A DNA stretch of 64,000 nucleotides from Heterostelium album PN500 (lineage: Eukaryota > Evosea > Eumycetozoa > Acytosteliales > Acytosteliaceae), in contig NW_008805065.1 in the NCBI RefSeq assembly GCF_000004825.1, positions 558,001 through 622,000 on the forward strand, in the 5' to 3' direction. Position numbers and translations under genes: made by a program. Below, one piece after another: positions 1 to 10,471 of the stretch. The notes beneath the pieces were generated by a model. It ran no database searches, was not told the origin of the DNA, and saw only the letters and a program-made list of their open reading frames with translations. The number at the start of each line of letters is the position of its first letter. The first letter of the stretch is position 1.

Positions 1-330
1 AATAAATCTGTCGTAAAAATAAAATCTGTGATCTGTTGTAATAATATTGGTTAAAGAAGATAGTAATGTTGATTGTTTTGTTCATATGAATAAATGTACT
101 CGTTTAACAACTCTTATAACCTCCAATCGATAAACTGATTTAATACAAAATTTCACTTAATAAATAAATAAAGCTGTTCAATATATAACCTTTAATCAAA
201 AACAATTTAATAATTAAACAATTAAGTCATTTCTAATAAAGGTTATCAATTTCGTATATTATGATTAAAAAAACAAATACTGTGTGAGAAGGTAAAGTTA
301 TACCAACAACTTATTCTTGATAATTAACTT
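1..330. other. AT-rich sequence, no gene seen
   Basis: The sequence is very AT-rich with short A and T runs. I see no open frame, tRNA-like fold or repeat array that can be supported. Confidence 0.6.
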
Positions 331-537
331 CTATCTATTTATTTGATAACTTCTATTATTATTTTGTACTTCATTTATGATAAGCTCAACGAATGACCAT
401 TGAACTGATGCTCTTCTACCAATGACCAAAGCCGATACAATTGGAAGCGTGGACATTAACAAACGAAGCGTTGACTGATGCCCACCTGTATAATAGGAAT
501 TCATTGTCAGCGCAAAACACAAAGTAAAACAAAGCAT
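331..537 (-). other. Orphan ORF, possible membrane-protein exon fragment
   Basis: This 68-codon frame is clearly less AT-rich than its surroundings and reads as a hydrophobic stretch with short loops, including a GGHQSTLRLLMSTLPIV segment. The frame stays open for a few codons upstream of the first ATG, so the start is uncertain. It resembles the last exon of a polytopic membrane protein, perhaps an ER glycosyltransferase, but no partner exon is visible on either side. It may be a gene remnant or a chance ORF. No function is assigned. Confidence 0.25.
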
Positions 538-655
538 ATGACATGGATAATGAGCGAATCCAGTTTATACTGATGCTATTATTATTGAAAAAAACATTGA
601 CTATTTTTTATTTTTTTTGTGGTTTTTATTTTTAATTATATTTTGATATCTTTAT

Positions 656-1081
656 TTAAAACTTGAGGTTAACATTGATACAGGCAATTTGAGATTTGTT
701 TTGATCAGTGATAACAATATTGGCTTTGTAGGATCCAGATGGTGTGTTGCTTGGGATGGCGGCGGTGAAAGTCTTTGAGAGTGGTCCAGCTTCGATTGGA
801 CATGGAATTGGTGAGTTGGTTTGACAAATTGGTTCATCCTTGTTGAGAATGGTGATGAATCCATATTTGACAGAGACATGAGCATTTCCTCCTGTTAATG
901 TTTCAGATAGACTACCACCGATGGTTACTGTTAGATCCTTTCCTTTGGCAGGTGGATCTGGTACGATCGAAACCGATGAGATTTGGAAGATATCATTTGG
1001 ATTTCCACAGTTTGACCAAATATCAGCGTTGACAACTGATAATACTAAGACAACAAATACAAATATTGAAATTGATTTCAT
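656..1081 (-). CDS. ML-domain secreted lipid-binding protein, copy 1 (intronless)
   Basis: This is a 141-residue protein of the ML (MD-2-related lipid-recognition) family, the group that includes NPC2 and the putative phosphatidylglycerol/phosphatidylinositol transfer proteins of Dictyostelium. Such proteins bind a lipid in a beta-sandwich pocket and act in secretory or lysosomal compartments. Residues 1 to about 19 form a signal peptide ending in VNA before DIW. The body carries the family's cysteines: the WSNCG cysteine near residue 25, the pair in the EPICQTNSPIPCP segment, and the cysteine of the C-terminal IACINV strand. The core PDPPAKG and HVSVKYGF segments are conserved with the two sister genes at 1338-1849 and 3399-3909. 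Unlike them it has no intron after the CG....D segment. The family call is firm; the ligand is unknown. Confidence 0.88.
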   Translation of the reverse strand: MKSISIFVFVVLVLSVVNADIWSNCGNPNDIFQISSVSIVPDPPAKGKDLTVTIGGSLSETLTGGNAHVSVKYGFITILNKDEPICQTNSPIPCPIEAGPLSKTFTAAIPSNTPSGSYKANIVITDQNKSQIACINVNLKF

Positions 1082-1337
1082 TATTTAAAATATTATATAA
1101 ATAAAAATAATTATAAAATGATTGATAAAAATGTAAAATCACCTTGTTTCTTTTTCGTGTGAATAGTCAGAAACATCTTAATTTTTTTTTTTCTAAAATA
1201 CCATCACCAGGATGATCTAGATTTGTTTCGTTTTTTTTTTTTGACAAAGACAAAAAAAATAAAAATGAAAATAAAATAAAAGTTTTTTATCAAAGATCAC
1301 ACTAACAAATATGTTTTGTTTTTATCATTTACTTTGT

Positions 1338-1849
1338 TTAAAAGTGAATATCGATGTTAACACAGGCGATCTCATTTTTAGAAGGATCAGTAAGAACAAG
1401 ATTTCCTTTGTACTCTCCAGATGGCAAGTTGGATGGTATACTAACGGTCAATGACTTACTGAAGGGTCCAGCTTGAATTGGACATGGAATTGGGGGACCT
1501 ACTTGGCATAATGGCTCGTCGGTGTTGATGATAACGATGAACCCGTACTTTACATTGATGTGTACATTACCGCCATTCACGGTCTCTGTCATATTACCAA
1601 CAACGGAAATAGTCAAATCTTGACCCTTTACTGGTGGATTTGGAGTGACTGTAATAGATGTAATTTGGAACTGTGTGATTTGCATACATTAATTATTAGA
1701 TGATTGAATTTACTTGTTTAACAAGTAAATTATTTAAAATAACTTCTACTACTTACTTTGTCAGCAGGAGTACCACATGTTGTCCATATTCCAGCATTCA
1801 CATATGCCAACATAAAAATAGTAACAAAAACAATTATTATTGATTTCAT
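1338..1849 (-). CDS. ML-domain secreted lipid-binding protein, copy 2
   Basis: There are two exons in transcript order, 1849-1757 and 1670-1338, joined in phase 0 across an 86-base intron with a GTAAGT donor and a CACAG acceptor. The joined protein is 141 residues. It starts with a signal peptide (MKSIIIVFV..., ending VNA), continues GIWTTCGTPADK at the end of exon 1, and resumes with FQITSITV in exon 2. Cysteine positions and the NPPVKG and NVKYGF segments match copies 1 and 3. A start inside exon 2 at the in-frame ATG near 1683 is rejected because it would remove the signal peptide and the first conserved cysteine. Confidence 0.87.
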
Positions 1850-2293
1850 ATTTTTTGATTTATTTAAAATATAACTAAAAAAATATTATAATATGTTTAT
1901 TAATGAATAAAAATGAAAATCACTTAAATTTAAGTGATTTTATTTGTTTTTATACACACATAATCACAAACGTTTTATTTTTAATTTTATTAATACACAA
2001 TTGTGGTTGGTGCTTAAGTGTGTATGTGTGTTTGTATGTTTATTTATATAATATTTTTAAATAAATGTTTATGTTTAAAATCATTGCAAAAGTGAAAAGG
2101 TAGTACTTTTCTAAAAAGAGATTTATTTATCAATTAAAATATTTGCATCTGATTCTCCAGATAATTATATATATTTTGAGTATAAAAAAAAAAATTACAA
2201 AAAATTACAAAAAAAATAATTAATTAATTTTATAAATTTCATATGAAAGTTTAAATTTAGATAGATAATAATAATAATCAAAGAAGAACAACA
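1850..2293. promoter_or_regulatory. Divergent intergenic region between ML copy 2 and the LYRM1-like gene
   Basis: These 444 bases separate two divergent start codons, so both promoters should lie here. The stretch is AT-rich with long A and T runs and a TG-rich patch near 2015-2035. No specific operator can be named from sequence alone. Confidence 0.4.
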
Positions 2294-2653
2294 ATGAATG
2301 CGTATAATCTAATGAATCATCAAGCATTTACACAATTGCCATCTAGGAATCAAGTGTTGTATTTGTATAGAAGAATCTTTAGAATGGCAAATCAATGGGA
2401 GAAAGTAGACCAAAGAGATGCTATCAGGTAAACAAAACCTTTGTTGTCAGTCGATATGATATGTGACATTCCACATTTGATCGATATGTACTAACTTGCA
2501 CTTAATCTACTATCTGCACTGTAGGAGTGAAGCAAGAGCTACATTTCATAAAAACATGGATTTAAGAGACCCAGTCGAAATCGAAGAGAAAATAGAAGAG
2601 GCAAGATCAAGAATGTTACTTGCTGCACATTATAGGTAATAATCATCACTTCC

Positions 2654-2720
<67 letters not shown>

Positions 2721-2885
2721 ACTATTAGGCTATATAAATGTAATTATGTAACTTACTAGTATTCGAATGAAATGAATGATATATTAAATTATAGAATACC
2801 ATTTGCAAAAAAGAGTTATGCACCAAAGTCTGAAGGTGTAATGCCAAAAACAGAAGATCCAAACAGTGAATCAAATATTTGTTAA
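2294..2885 (+). CDS. lyrm1: LYR-motif protein, LYRM1-like
   Basis: There are three exons, 2294-2427, 2525-2635 and 2795-2885, with both introns splitting an AG/A or AG/G arginine codon. The protein has about 111 residues. The LYR signature appears as LYLYRRIFRMA near the N terminus. It is followed by the EAR..F.KN helix and a C-terminal HYRIPFAKKSY stretch that resembles the HYKIPYPRP segment of LYRM1. LYR proteins of this superfamily are small, basic, mostly mitochondrial adaptors that bind acyl carrier protein or assembly factors. The exact partner of LYRM1 is not settled. No piece is long enough alone to be called as an ORF; the gene shows only after splicing. The reading frame, the length and the LYR motif make the call fairly secure. 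Confidence 0.82.
2654..2719 (+). repeat. (ATT)n microsatellite in an intron
   Basis: About 22 uninterrupted ATT units fill the first half of the second intron of the LYRM1-like gene. This is a simple sequence repeat likely to vary in length between strains. Confidence 0.95.
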
Positions 2886-3398
2886 CAACCCAATTTTATA
2901 TATATAATACTCAAATCGAATCGAAACTTTTATAATATACTGTAAATAAATGTATCCTCACCAACAAACAGAATCACAGATTGAAGATCATTGACACTAT
3001 AGTAGTAGTTGTTGAATCCGATCAATTCTATTCATTATAATGATGTAGATACCTACCATTCATTCACTAAATAGATATAATCTTGACTATCATAATAACA
3101 AACCGACCGATATATCATCATTGATTCCTTCGATAATATTTTAATCCATTCATGACTATTCATTGGTAAATATAACAGCTGTATTGTTTAAACTACAATG
3201 ATAATCATCATTCAAATAAAATGTTGGTTCTAACTATTTTGATTTTCTATTCTCAGTCATTTGATACATTGATTATCTAGATAGATTGTAAAACAAATTA
3301 TTATTTATAATTTATTTATTATTATTATTTTGATTATTTCTAGCGATGTATCTATTCGATTGACTTGTAGATCTAATGTTATCATGTTTTTTTTTTGT
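2886..3398. other. Convergent intergenic spacer
   Basis: The spacer lies between the ends of the LYRM1-like gene and ML copy 3. It is AT-rich with no open frame or fold that I can support. It should hold the two 3' untranslated regions. Confidence 0.5.
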
Positions 3399-3909
3399 TT
3401 AGAAGTGGAGGTCTACGTTGATACAGGCGATTTCATTGTTGGCGGTATCGGTGAGGACAGCGTTAGCCTTGTAGGTTCCATCTGGTACGTTGGATGGGAT
3501 GGCAATGGAGACGGTTTTATTTAAGTTACCAGCGTTGATTGGGCATGGAACTGGTGAACCAGATTGGCAGATTGGTTCATCCTTGTTGAGAATGGTGATG
3601 AATCCGTACTTGACATTGACATGAACATTACCTCCGTCGATGGTCTCCGATAAGACACCACTGGCAGTGATAGTAACAGTTTGTCCCTTTACTGGGGGAT
3701 CTGGTACGATTGAAACTGAACCGATTTGGAACTACAATTGTAAATCAAACACCAAACAAAATTATTAGATATTACATATGTTAAAAAGTATTTGGTTTTT
3801 TTTTTTTTGATTTGTAACATACTTTGTCGGTGGAGGAACCACATGAGCTCCAAATGTCAGCATTGACAACTGCCAACATTAAAATAACAACAATGATTGA
3901 CTTGAACAT
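3399..3909 (-). CDS. ML-domain secreted lipid-binding protein, copy 3
   Basis: There are two exons in transcript order, 3909-3823 and 3731-3399, with a phase-0 intron (GTATGT donor, TTGTAG acceptor) at exactly the same place as in copy 2. The product has 139 residues: signal peptide MFKSIIVVIL...VNA, then DIWSSCGSSTDK, then FQIGSVSIVPDPPVKG. It is closest to copy 1 in the KYGFITILNKDEPICQ block, whereas its gene structure matches copy 2. An overlapping plus-strand frame at 3330-3524 is a shadow of this exon. Confidence 0.87.
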
Positions 3910-4502
3910 TTTAAATATTATTTATATATGTAACAATTATTATGTTAGAGAGAATAATGAATTAATATGATTTAAACTTAAATCCTTGTTGTTGAAGTAA
4001 TGTATTTATAATTAAAAACCGCTACAAAAAATCAAAAAATCAAAAAATCACCTAAAAAATTTTAATCAAAAAATCTGAGCTTTTTTTACTGACCACAAGA
4101 TATTATTGGTTTTAAGGATGTCAACAACCACCAAATTTAAAGAAAAAAAAAAATCTTTTGTGTAGGTTTTATAAAATTTTTTTGTAACTAACCAACTTCT
4201 GCACCTCCAACCCGAATTTATTGTATTCAAGTTACCTAAAATTTTTTTGCATAACATTAATCTAGAAATTTCATATCAACTTTCCGACAGCACTCCTCCA
4301 CAAATTTGTTGTGATGAATCTTCATTTTATTCGAATCCAATTTAAATTTTAAATTTGATATTAAAAATCATAATGCCGAAACCAATAATCAAACAATTTT
4401 GATGTTGCATGGTTGGAAGTTGTTTATGCTATTTTATTTTTTATTTTCGACCAATATATTATAGTAGAGAAGAAAATTCATCTTAATTGCTACTCAATTA
4501 AA
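3910..4502. other. Intergenic spacer with A-rich short repeats
   Basis: The spacer includes a short tandem run of ATCAAAAA units near 4030-4050. A 63-codon minus frame at 4066-4257 has no recognisable features and is not called. Confidence 0.5.
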
Positions 4503-6263
4503 TTATGTCCGAGAGAATGTAATATTATTGATAGTTCGCCTGTCGTGAGTAAAAAATATGTAGATATCTTCTATTGTCGGAGTAGTTATCTCTTTTTCAA
4601 TGAGCTTAACGATTTCTTCGCTAAATGGATCGTCGACGGCCATATATAGATGCTTCAGTGTTTGATTGGACTTGACACTATCTACGAAAATTCTTATTGT
4701 TTCCTCTTTGAACTTCTGGAACTCAAGAGTGTTGTTTGGCTTTTTTGACTTTTGTCTGAAGGTGTAGTAGTCACTTCCGAGTCTGCTGTCACTCATACAG
4801 GTAATATCCAACTCGCAAAGTGTCGTGTTGTGGAGAAGCATTGTGCTGATCGATCGGAGATGTTCGAGATTGTAGTCTCTCAGCCTCAAGTACCGAAGAG
4901 TACGATTGACATTGCCGTTCATACAATCGTAGAACGACTGTGAGAGAATGTGACATGAGATCGACAGTCTCTCAAGGGTGGCATTGGTTCTGAGCGCGTT
5001 GCTAACGGCTAGCGACGACCTCTCCAGAATGAGCTGGTCGGTCACAGGCTGTCGGTAATTCATGTTGGTGAGATACAGTTCTTTCAGCGTTTTGTTGTTG
5101 GCCAACAGCGTACACAACGACTCCCATTTCTCTATTGAGCTACTAACATTGTTGTCTAGCGATTGAGAGGTGTTGCCAAGTTTACCCAGCCCAACTTTGG
5201 CTCTGATCGATTTGATTTGATGGTTGTTTAGCTGTACTATGCTGTTCATATCTGTCAGACTAACATGGCATTGCTTTTCAAACTCCACGTATTGCAGGCC
5301 TTCCCACGTAAATGAATACTTGGTGTCGAACCTATTCCGATGAACGAAAATCGATTTAACTTGATAGGTAGTGCAAAACGGTGATGATTTATCGATATAC
5401 TTGAGTGAATTGTAGTCGAGATGTACGAATTCCAATGTTGGTTGCACATCTTTCATTAGGGCTGCCATCGATTTGATATTCTCCACATTCCAGTCATCGG
5501 GTTTCCTATGTGAATCTCTAGCAAATCGAATATCATTAAATTTGATATACAATTCATATACTACTAAATTATTATTCTTAAAATGATTAATTATATCTTT
5601 AAATAAAGCAATATACTGTGTATTCAATGTTATTAGCTGAAGATTTGGGAATTTTTGAATGAAATCTATTATGTTCTTATGAAAGGTCTCTGATGCTACT
5701 CTACTTTGATTACTGATGTATAGATGTGTTATGTTATTGAACTGATAGAGTGAATTTGGTGATTCAAGCTTGGAAATGATATCTTTATTCGATAGATTGT
5801 TGATTTTTGGTGTTTGTGATTGTGATGATTTAGAAGCTTGTAGTTTCGAACTGGAATCTGAATCTGAGTCGGAATCTGAACTGGAATCTGAATCATCATC
5901 ATCATCATCATCATCGTCTGATTTTAGTTCATCTATTGATGTTTCCCTTATACAATCGTTAGCTAGCTGTGGTTGATAAAAGTATCGGTAGTTCAGTATC
6001 GAGAGGTATTCGAACCAATCTTTACAGACTAAAGATAGATCCTTGATGTAAGGAACCTCTAGAAAGTATCGGATAGCATCGAATCGATCTGTTTTCTTAT
6101 AGGTATACTCTGTTCTATAGTAATATGATTGAATATATTCTTCAAGTGTTTGAAACGAACTTAATTTACAACACAACAATGTTAAAATATAGTGTTGAAT
6201 CAATTTATTTAATTTTACACAATTATATGATGATGTTGTTGTTATTATTGTTGATTCATCCAT
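4503..6263 (-). CDS. LRR protein with F-box-like N terminus
   Basis: This is a single-exon protein of 586 residues. Residues about 1-100 contain a LSLVCKDWFEYLS segment that resembles the end of an F-box helix, a common arrangement in dictyostelid LRR proteins. An acidic Asp/Ser low-complexity run follows at about residues 115-140. The rest holds irregular leucine-rich repeats of ribonuclease-inhibitor type, for example NNKTLKELYLTNM, NATLERLSISC, RTLRYLRLRDYN and NTTLCELDITC. If the F-box reading is right it would recruit substrates to an SCF ubiquitin ligase, but that is inference from architecture. The ATG at 6263 is the first in frame. The short plus-strand frames inside it are shadows. 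Confidence 0.72.
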   Translation of the reverse strand: MDESTIITTTSSYNCVKLNKLIQHYILTLLCCKLSSFQTLEEYIQSYYYRTEYTYKKTDRFDAIRYFLEVPYIKDLSLVCKDWFEYLSILNYRYFYQPQLANDCIRETSIDELKSDDDDDDDDDSDSSSDSDSDSDSSSKLQASKSSQSQTPKINNLSNKDIISKLESPNSLYQFNNITHLYISNQSRVASETFHKNIIDFIQKFPNLQLITLNTQYIALFKDIINHFKNNNLVVYELYIKFNDIRFARDSHRKPDDWNVENIKSMAALMKDVQPTLEFVHLDYNSLKYIDKSSPFCTTYQVKSIFVHRNRFDTKYSFTWEGLQYVEFEKQCHVSLTDMNSIVQLNNHQIKSIRAKVGLGKLGNTSQSLDNNVSSSIEKWESLCTLLANNKTLKELYLTNMNYRQPVTDQLILERSSLAVSNALRTNATLERLSISCHILSQSFYDCMNGNVNRTLRYLRLRDYNLEHLRSISTMLLHNTTLCELDITCMSDSRLGSDYYTFRQKSKKPNNTLEFQKFKEETIRIFVDSVKSNQTLKHLYMAVDDPFSEEIVKLIEKEITTPTIEDIYIFFTHDRRTINNITFSRT

Positions 6264-6927
6264 TTATATATATACACATTAATTTATTAAATGAGATAAT
6301 TTTAAAATAGTTTTTATTTTTTTCATTTTTTTTAATTAAATTTTTTATTTTAAAATAGGGAATTCCAAGCAATTCAAATTATTCTTAAACAATTTATTCA
6401 TTTGAAAGTATAATTTAATTTAGTTTTATCTTTATAAATTTTATCTATACCACAATTAAATTGAATTTCAAGAATGTTTTATTTTATGTTGTGGATTTAT
6501 ATAAATAATATTTGAGAATATTCATAAATTTTGAAAAAATAATTGAAAAAAAATAGATAGGTATATTAAAACAACTTTATATTAAAAAAGAATATGATAT
6601 TCATACCTATTGAAAATGTCATCGGGTTTAATTTAATTTCGCCACATACCACCAATATTGGTATGAAAAAAAAGATTTTGTTTTTTTGGTGGGAGAATAA
6701 AAAAAATCAGATTTTTACTAATTTTTAATTGATTTGTTGGAGTTTGATAAAACCATCCTATCATTTTCCATTACTTTGCTAGACATGTAATTAAACATAG
6801 TTTCTTTTTTTTATATATTATTTATTTTACTTTTTTGTAGTATCACCAAGTTTACATTTTTTATATCTATATCTATATTTAGTTTTGTTTTTTTTTTTAT
6901 AATAATTTAATAACAATAATAATAATA
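6264..6927. promoter_or_regulatory. Divergent intergenic region
   Basis: These 664 bases of AT-rich sequence lie between the start of the LRR gene and the start of the class II GalT-like gene. Promoters for both are expected here. I see no specific motif. Confidence 0.4.
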
Positions 6928-8291
6928 ATGATACCAATTCATAGTAATAGTAGTAGTTATGAAACAGATGAAGATCATTATAATAATGTAAATCAAAATG
7001 AGATACAAAAACAAGTAAGGTGTTTCAAAGAATAATTTTTTTTTAAACGAAAGATGATTAATTAAATATTTTCGATCGCACCGCATCGCAGCAAGAAGAT
7101 ATATTGAAAACAAAAGGTTGGCGAGAATGTATGAAACACCTTTATGATTACTCGACAAAGGCAGGATATATTCAAGAGCATCGTCTTGCACTAAATGTTA
7201 TACTACCGACCTTTACGAAACATCAATATAAACCGGTTGCTTTTCAGGTGACCATCAATTGTTCGAAGCCAGAGATCATCGTTGGACAGACACCGTCGGC
7301 ACCACACTATTCGAACTTCGAAGGACAGTGTGTGATTTGCTACGAGAACGTTGGCTCGGCCAAGAGAAAAGGTTTGAGAGCGTTCGAGTTTCAGTGTAAT
7401 CAGCGTCGCTTTTTCCGACAGTTTCCGCCCTACCCTTACTTTACGAATCACAACATCATCATTGATCGCGAGCATCAACCACAGGTGCTAACGATCGACA
7501 CCATCAAGGAGCTGCTGGAAATCAGTCGGTCTATGCCCGGCTACAAAGTAGCGTCGAACTCGGATCGCGAAGGCACCGGTGTAACCAATATGTCGCATCG
7601 CCACTATCAGGCTGGCGATTTCCATTTCACAGTCTACGATGCCGTTGCACGTAGACAATATCGAGCGAACCACGATTGTCTCATTGAATGGCTCAACTAC
7701 CCTTCGGCCTGTCTCAAAGTGATTGGCGGTGATTTAGATCGGGTAACACAGACAGTCAATACACTGTTTAGCACCTGGAGAAACGGTGACTTCCCAACAC
7801 TCAACCAACCACTTCAGACAGCATCGTTGATCGCCACCTACAATCCAGACACTAGCAACTACGAATTCATGATATTCCCAAGAAATGCTGAGCAACCACG
7901 TTTCCTAACGAGTGCAACACTCCAGTGTTTGAAGCGAGAGTTTGTTGGAATCTTTGAACTCTGTGGCTATGCCATCTTACCTGCCAGACTAAAAGATCAA
8001 CTTGCAACAATTAAGAGTGAACTTGTTAAGTACGAGTTAAACAATAGCAATTGCAGCAATAACAATATAACCCCATTCAAGTTGGAAACTGATGAACTGA
8101 GCATGTTCAATGGTTGGTTAGATAAATATTACTTCCCATATAGAAAAGAAAATAGTAATCTAACAACTGAAGAGGCATTCGATGATACACTTCAATACAG
8201 TTTTATAGCTATACTAAGAGATAACAGTCCCATTAAAGATGATGAAGAATCAATCATTGAATCATGGATAGAACAATGTAAATTTTATTAA
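6928..8291 (+). CDS. Class II galactose-1-phosphate uridylyltransferase-like protein
   Basis: There are two exons, 6928-7014 and 7092-8291, joined in phase 0 to give 428 residues. The sequence resembles the bacterial class II GalT family, which exchanges UMP between UDP-glucose and galactose-1-phosphate in the Leloir pathway. Matching blocks are a CVICYENVG segment with a CxxC pair (residues about 109 and 112), a FPPYPYF..H block, GYKVASNSD, and the histidine-triad-like SHRHYQAGDFHF. In class I enzymes the equivalent HPHGQ motif carries the nucleophilic histidine, which would be His200 here. The family is usually 480-500 residues, so this copy is slightly short. Eukaryotic GALT is normally class I, so a bacterial origin is possible. 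The precise substrate is unproven. Confidence 0.68.
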
Positions 8292-8675
8292 TAAAAATTT
8301 ATATTCAAAGCAAGTTAGTGATCACACACACACTTCTTTTTTCTCTGATGAGATTTTAATTATTTTAATTAATTAAGCATGGTGGAGAATAATAAAAAAA
8401 AAACCACCCCATTATTGACAATCTAAGCTCAAGATTGTAACTCATTGTAATGAATTGTGTTTGTGTGGTTAAAAAAGAAAGTGTGTGTGTTTAATTTTTA
8501 GTTAAATGATCAAAATATCCTTTCAATTGTAAGGTGCACATAAAATAGATACATTGATCAATATAACTATTTTCAAGTAGTTGTGTAAAGTAAAATGATC
8601 CAAATCAAAACAATTAAGTTTTTTTTATTCTTGATATTCAACTTTGTTATTTATTTTATCTTTTAATCTCAAACA
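8292..8675. other. Intergenic spacer upstream of the P450
   Basis: AT-rich tandem spacer with CA and GT-rich patches near 8320-8335 and 8485-8490. It probably holds the 3' end of the GalT-like transcript and the P450 promoter. No specific motif is supported. Confidence 0.4.
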
Positions 8676-10465
8676 ATGAATATTTTAGTTTTTTTTATTT
8701 ATCTATTATTGATTTATTTGTTTTATTCTTTTGTAGGTTCACTACCAAATTGATTTGGTTAAAAACATATTAACATAAAAATAAAATTTTATAGGTTCAA
8801 AAGAATAAAAGATTTTCAAATAATGATCCAAAAGGACCTATTGGATTACCGATGATTGGACATCTTCATCTATTGGGTGATAGACCACATCGTGCATTAA
8901 CAAAAATGATTAAAACATATGGACCAATTTTTAGAATGTAAATATAAATTATATCAATGGATAATAATTTAATAATTAAATAGTAATAACTTTTTTTATT
9001 TTAATATAGATGGATGGGTGATCATTATACTCTTGTAATTAATGACATTTCATTAGTAAAGGAGGTGTGGGTTAAGAATTTCGATAACTTTGTAAATAGA
9101 CCTCATCCAGCATCATTTGAGATTTACAGTGGTAATTTTCAAGATTTAGCTTTCAGTGATGAAGCTCTATGGAGAAGAAGTAGACACATGGTATCCGCTG
9201 CATTTACCAAAACCAAACTAAAGACAATCATCAAACAACTAGACCATCAAACATCACTTTTAATAGAAGCAATGAAGAAGTATCAAGTTGAAAAAAAACC
9301 TGTAAGTTGTTACCTGTTGTTTTAAAATCTTAGAATTTCAATTAATTGATATGATATTAGTTTTATTGTAAGAAATATTTTAGTAGATTTGCTTTGAATA
9401 TTATTTTCAATGTATTGTTCTCAGAGGAGATACCATATGACGAAGGTCTAGACGATGGAAAGATGGCGCGTCTAACAGAACCAATTCATATTGTCTTCAA
9501 GAAATTGGGTGCTGGTAGTATCGATGATTATGTCTCTCTATTATCACCTATGTTTTACTTTAACCGTCGCCACTTTAATTCCGAAGTTATGAAGGTAAAA
9601 CAATTCATGAGAGAAATCTATGATGAACATCTAAGTACTTTGGATAAAGAAAAGTATGTATGGAAAACAAATAAAATAGTTATAACTATAATTTATAGAT
9701 TGATAAATTCAATACTAACTTTATAATTGTAGCCCAAGAGATTTGTTGGATCAAATGATTATTGAATCCGATGGAAATTCAGTTGATAATATCCTGCATG
9801 TAGGAATGGATTTCATGTTGGCCGGATCCGATAGTTCTGCAGGAACAGTTGAATGGTTTTGTTTGTTCATGACTAACAATCAAGATGTCCAAGAGAAGGC
9901 ATATGATGAGCTGCAGAGTGTTGTCGGTAGAGGCAATCGTGCAGAGACAAAACATCGTGTCAATACACCCTATATGAATGCAATCATCAAGGAGGTGATG
10001 AGAATGCGACCGATCGGACCATTGGGTATACCAAGACAAGCGAAAGAGGACTGCTCGATCGGAGGTTACTTTGTGCCAAAGGGTACTCAAATGATTATGA
10101 ATATCTATGGTTTGTCAAACGATGACCAATGTTGGGTCGACCCACTTCAATTCCAACCGGAACGTTTCCTAATCGATACACACACCGACCGATGTCTGCC
10201 ATTTGGCATTGGCAACCGTAATTGTGTCGGACAGAACATGGCACTCGACGAACTCTACATTGCATGCACCAACATCCTAATGAACTTCCACCTACGATCA
10301 GTTGATAATAAACAAATAGATGACACTGAAAGTAAGTTGTTAATAATCATAATTATCAAGTAAACAATCTTAACCACTACTAACATACACACACAATATC
10401 TTTTAGTATTTGGTTTAACCATTCATCCTAATCCATTTGCAATGTATTTGGATGCAAGAACATAG
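8676..10465 (+). CDS. Cytochrome P450 monooxygenase
   Basis: Six exons give a 480-residue protein: 8676-8732, 8795-8937, 9010-9301, 9361-9653, 9733-10331 and 10407-10465. All introns have GT donors and AG acceptors. Exon 1 encodes an N-terminal membrane anchor rich in Ile, Leu, Phe and Tyr. The proline hinge KGPIGLPMIGHLHLLGD follows. The I-helix oxygen-binding segment is AGSDSSAGT, the K-helix ExxR is EVMRMRP, the FQPERF block is present, and the haem-ligand loop is FGIGNRNCVG with its cysteine. All elements of an active P450 are therefore present. It resembles the dictyostelid CYP families with FRIWMGD and WRRSRHM motifs. The substrate is unknown. It is convergent with the methyltransferase gene, with only 6 bases between the two stop codons, and lies about 4.6 kb from the Steely gene. 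Confidence 0.93.
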
Positions 10466-10471
10466 ATAGAA

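Noticed and set aside
4066-4257. 63-codon minus ORF
   Set aside because: Low-complexity AT-rich codons, no signal peptide or conserved pattern, and no splice partners.
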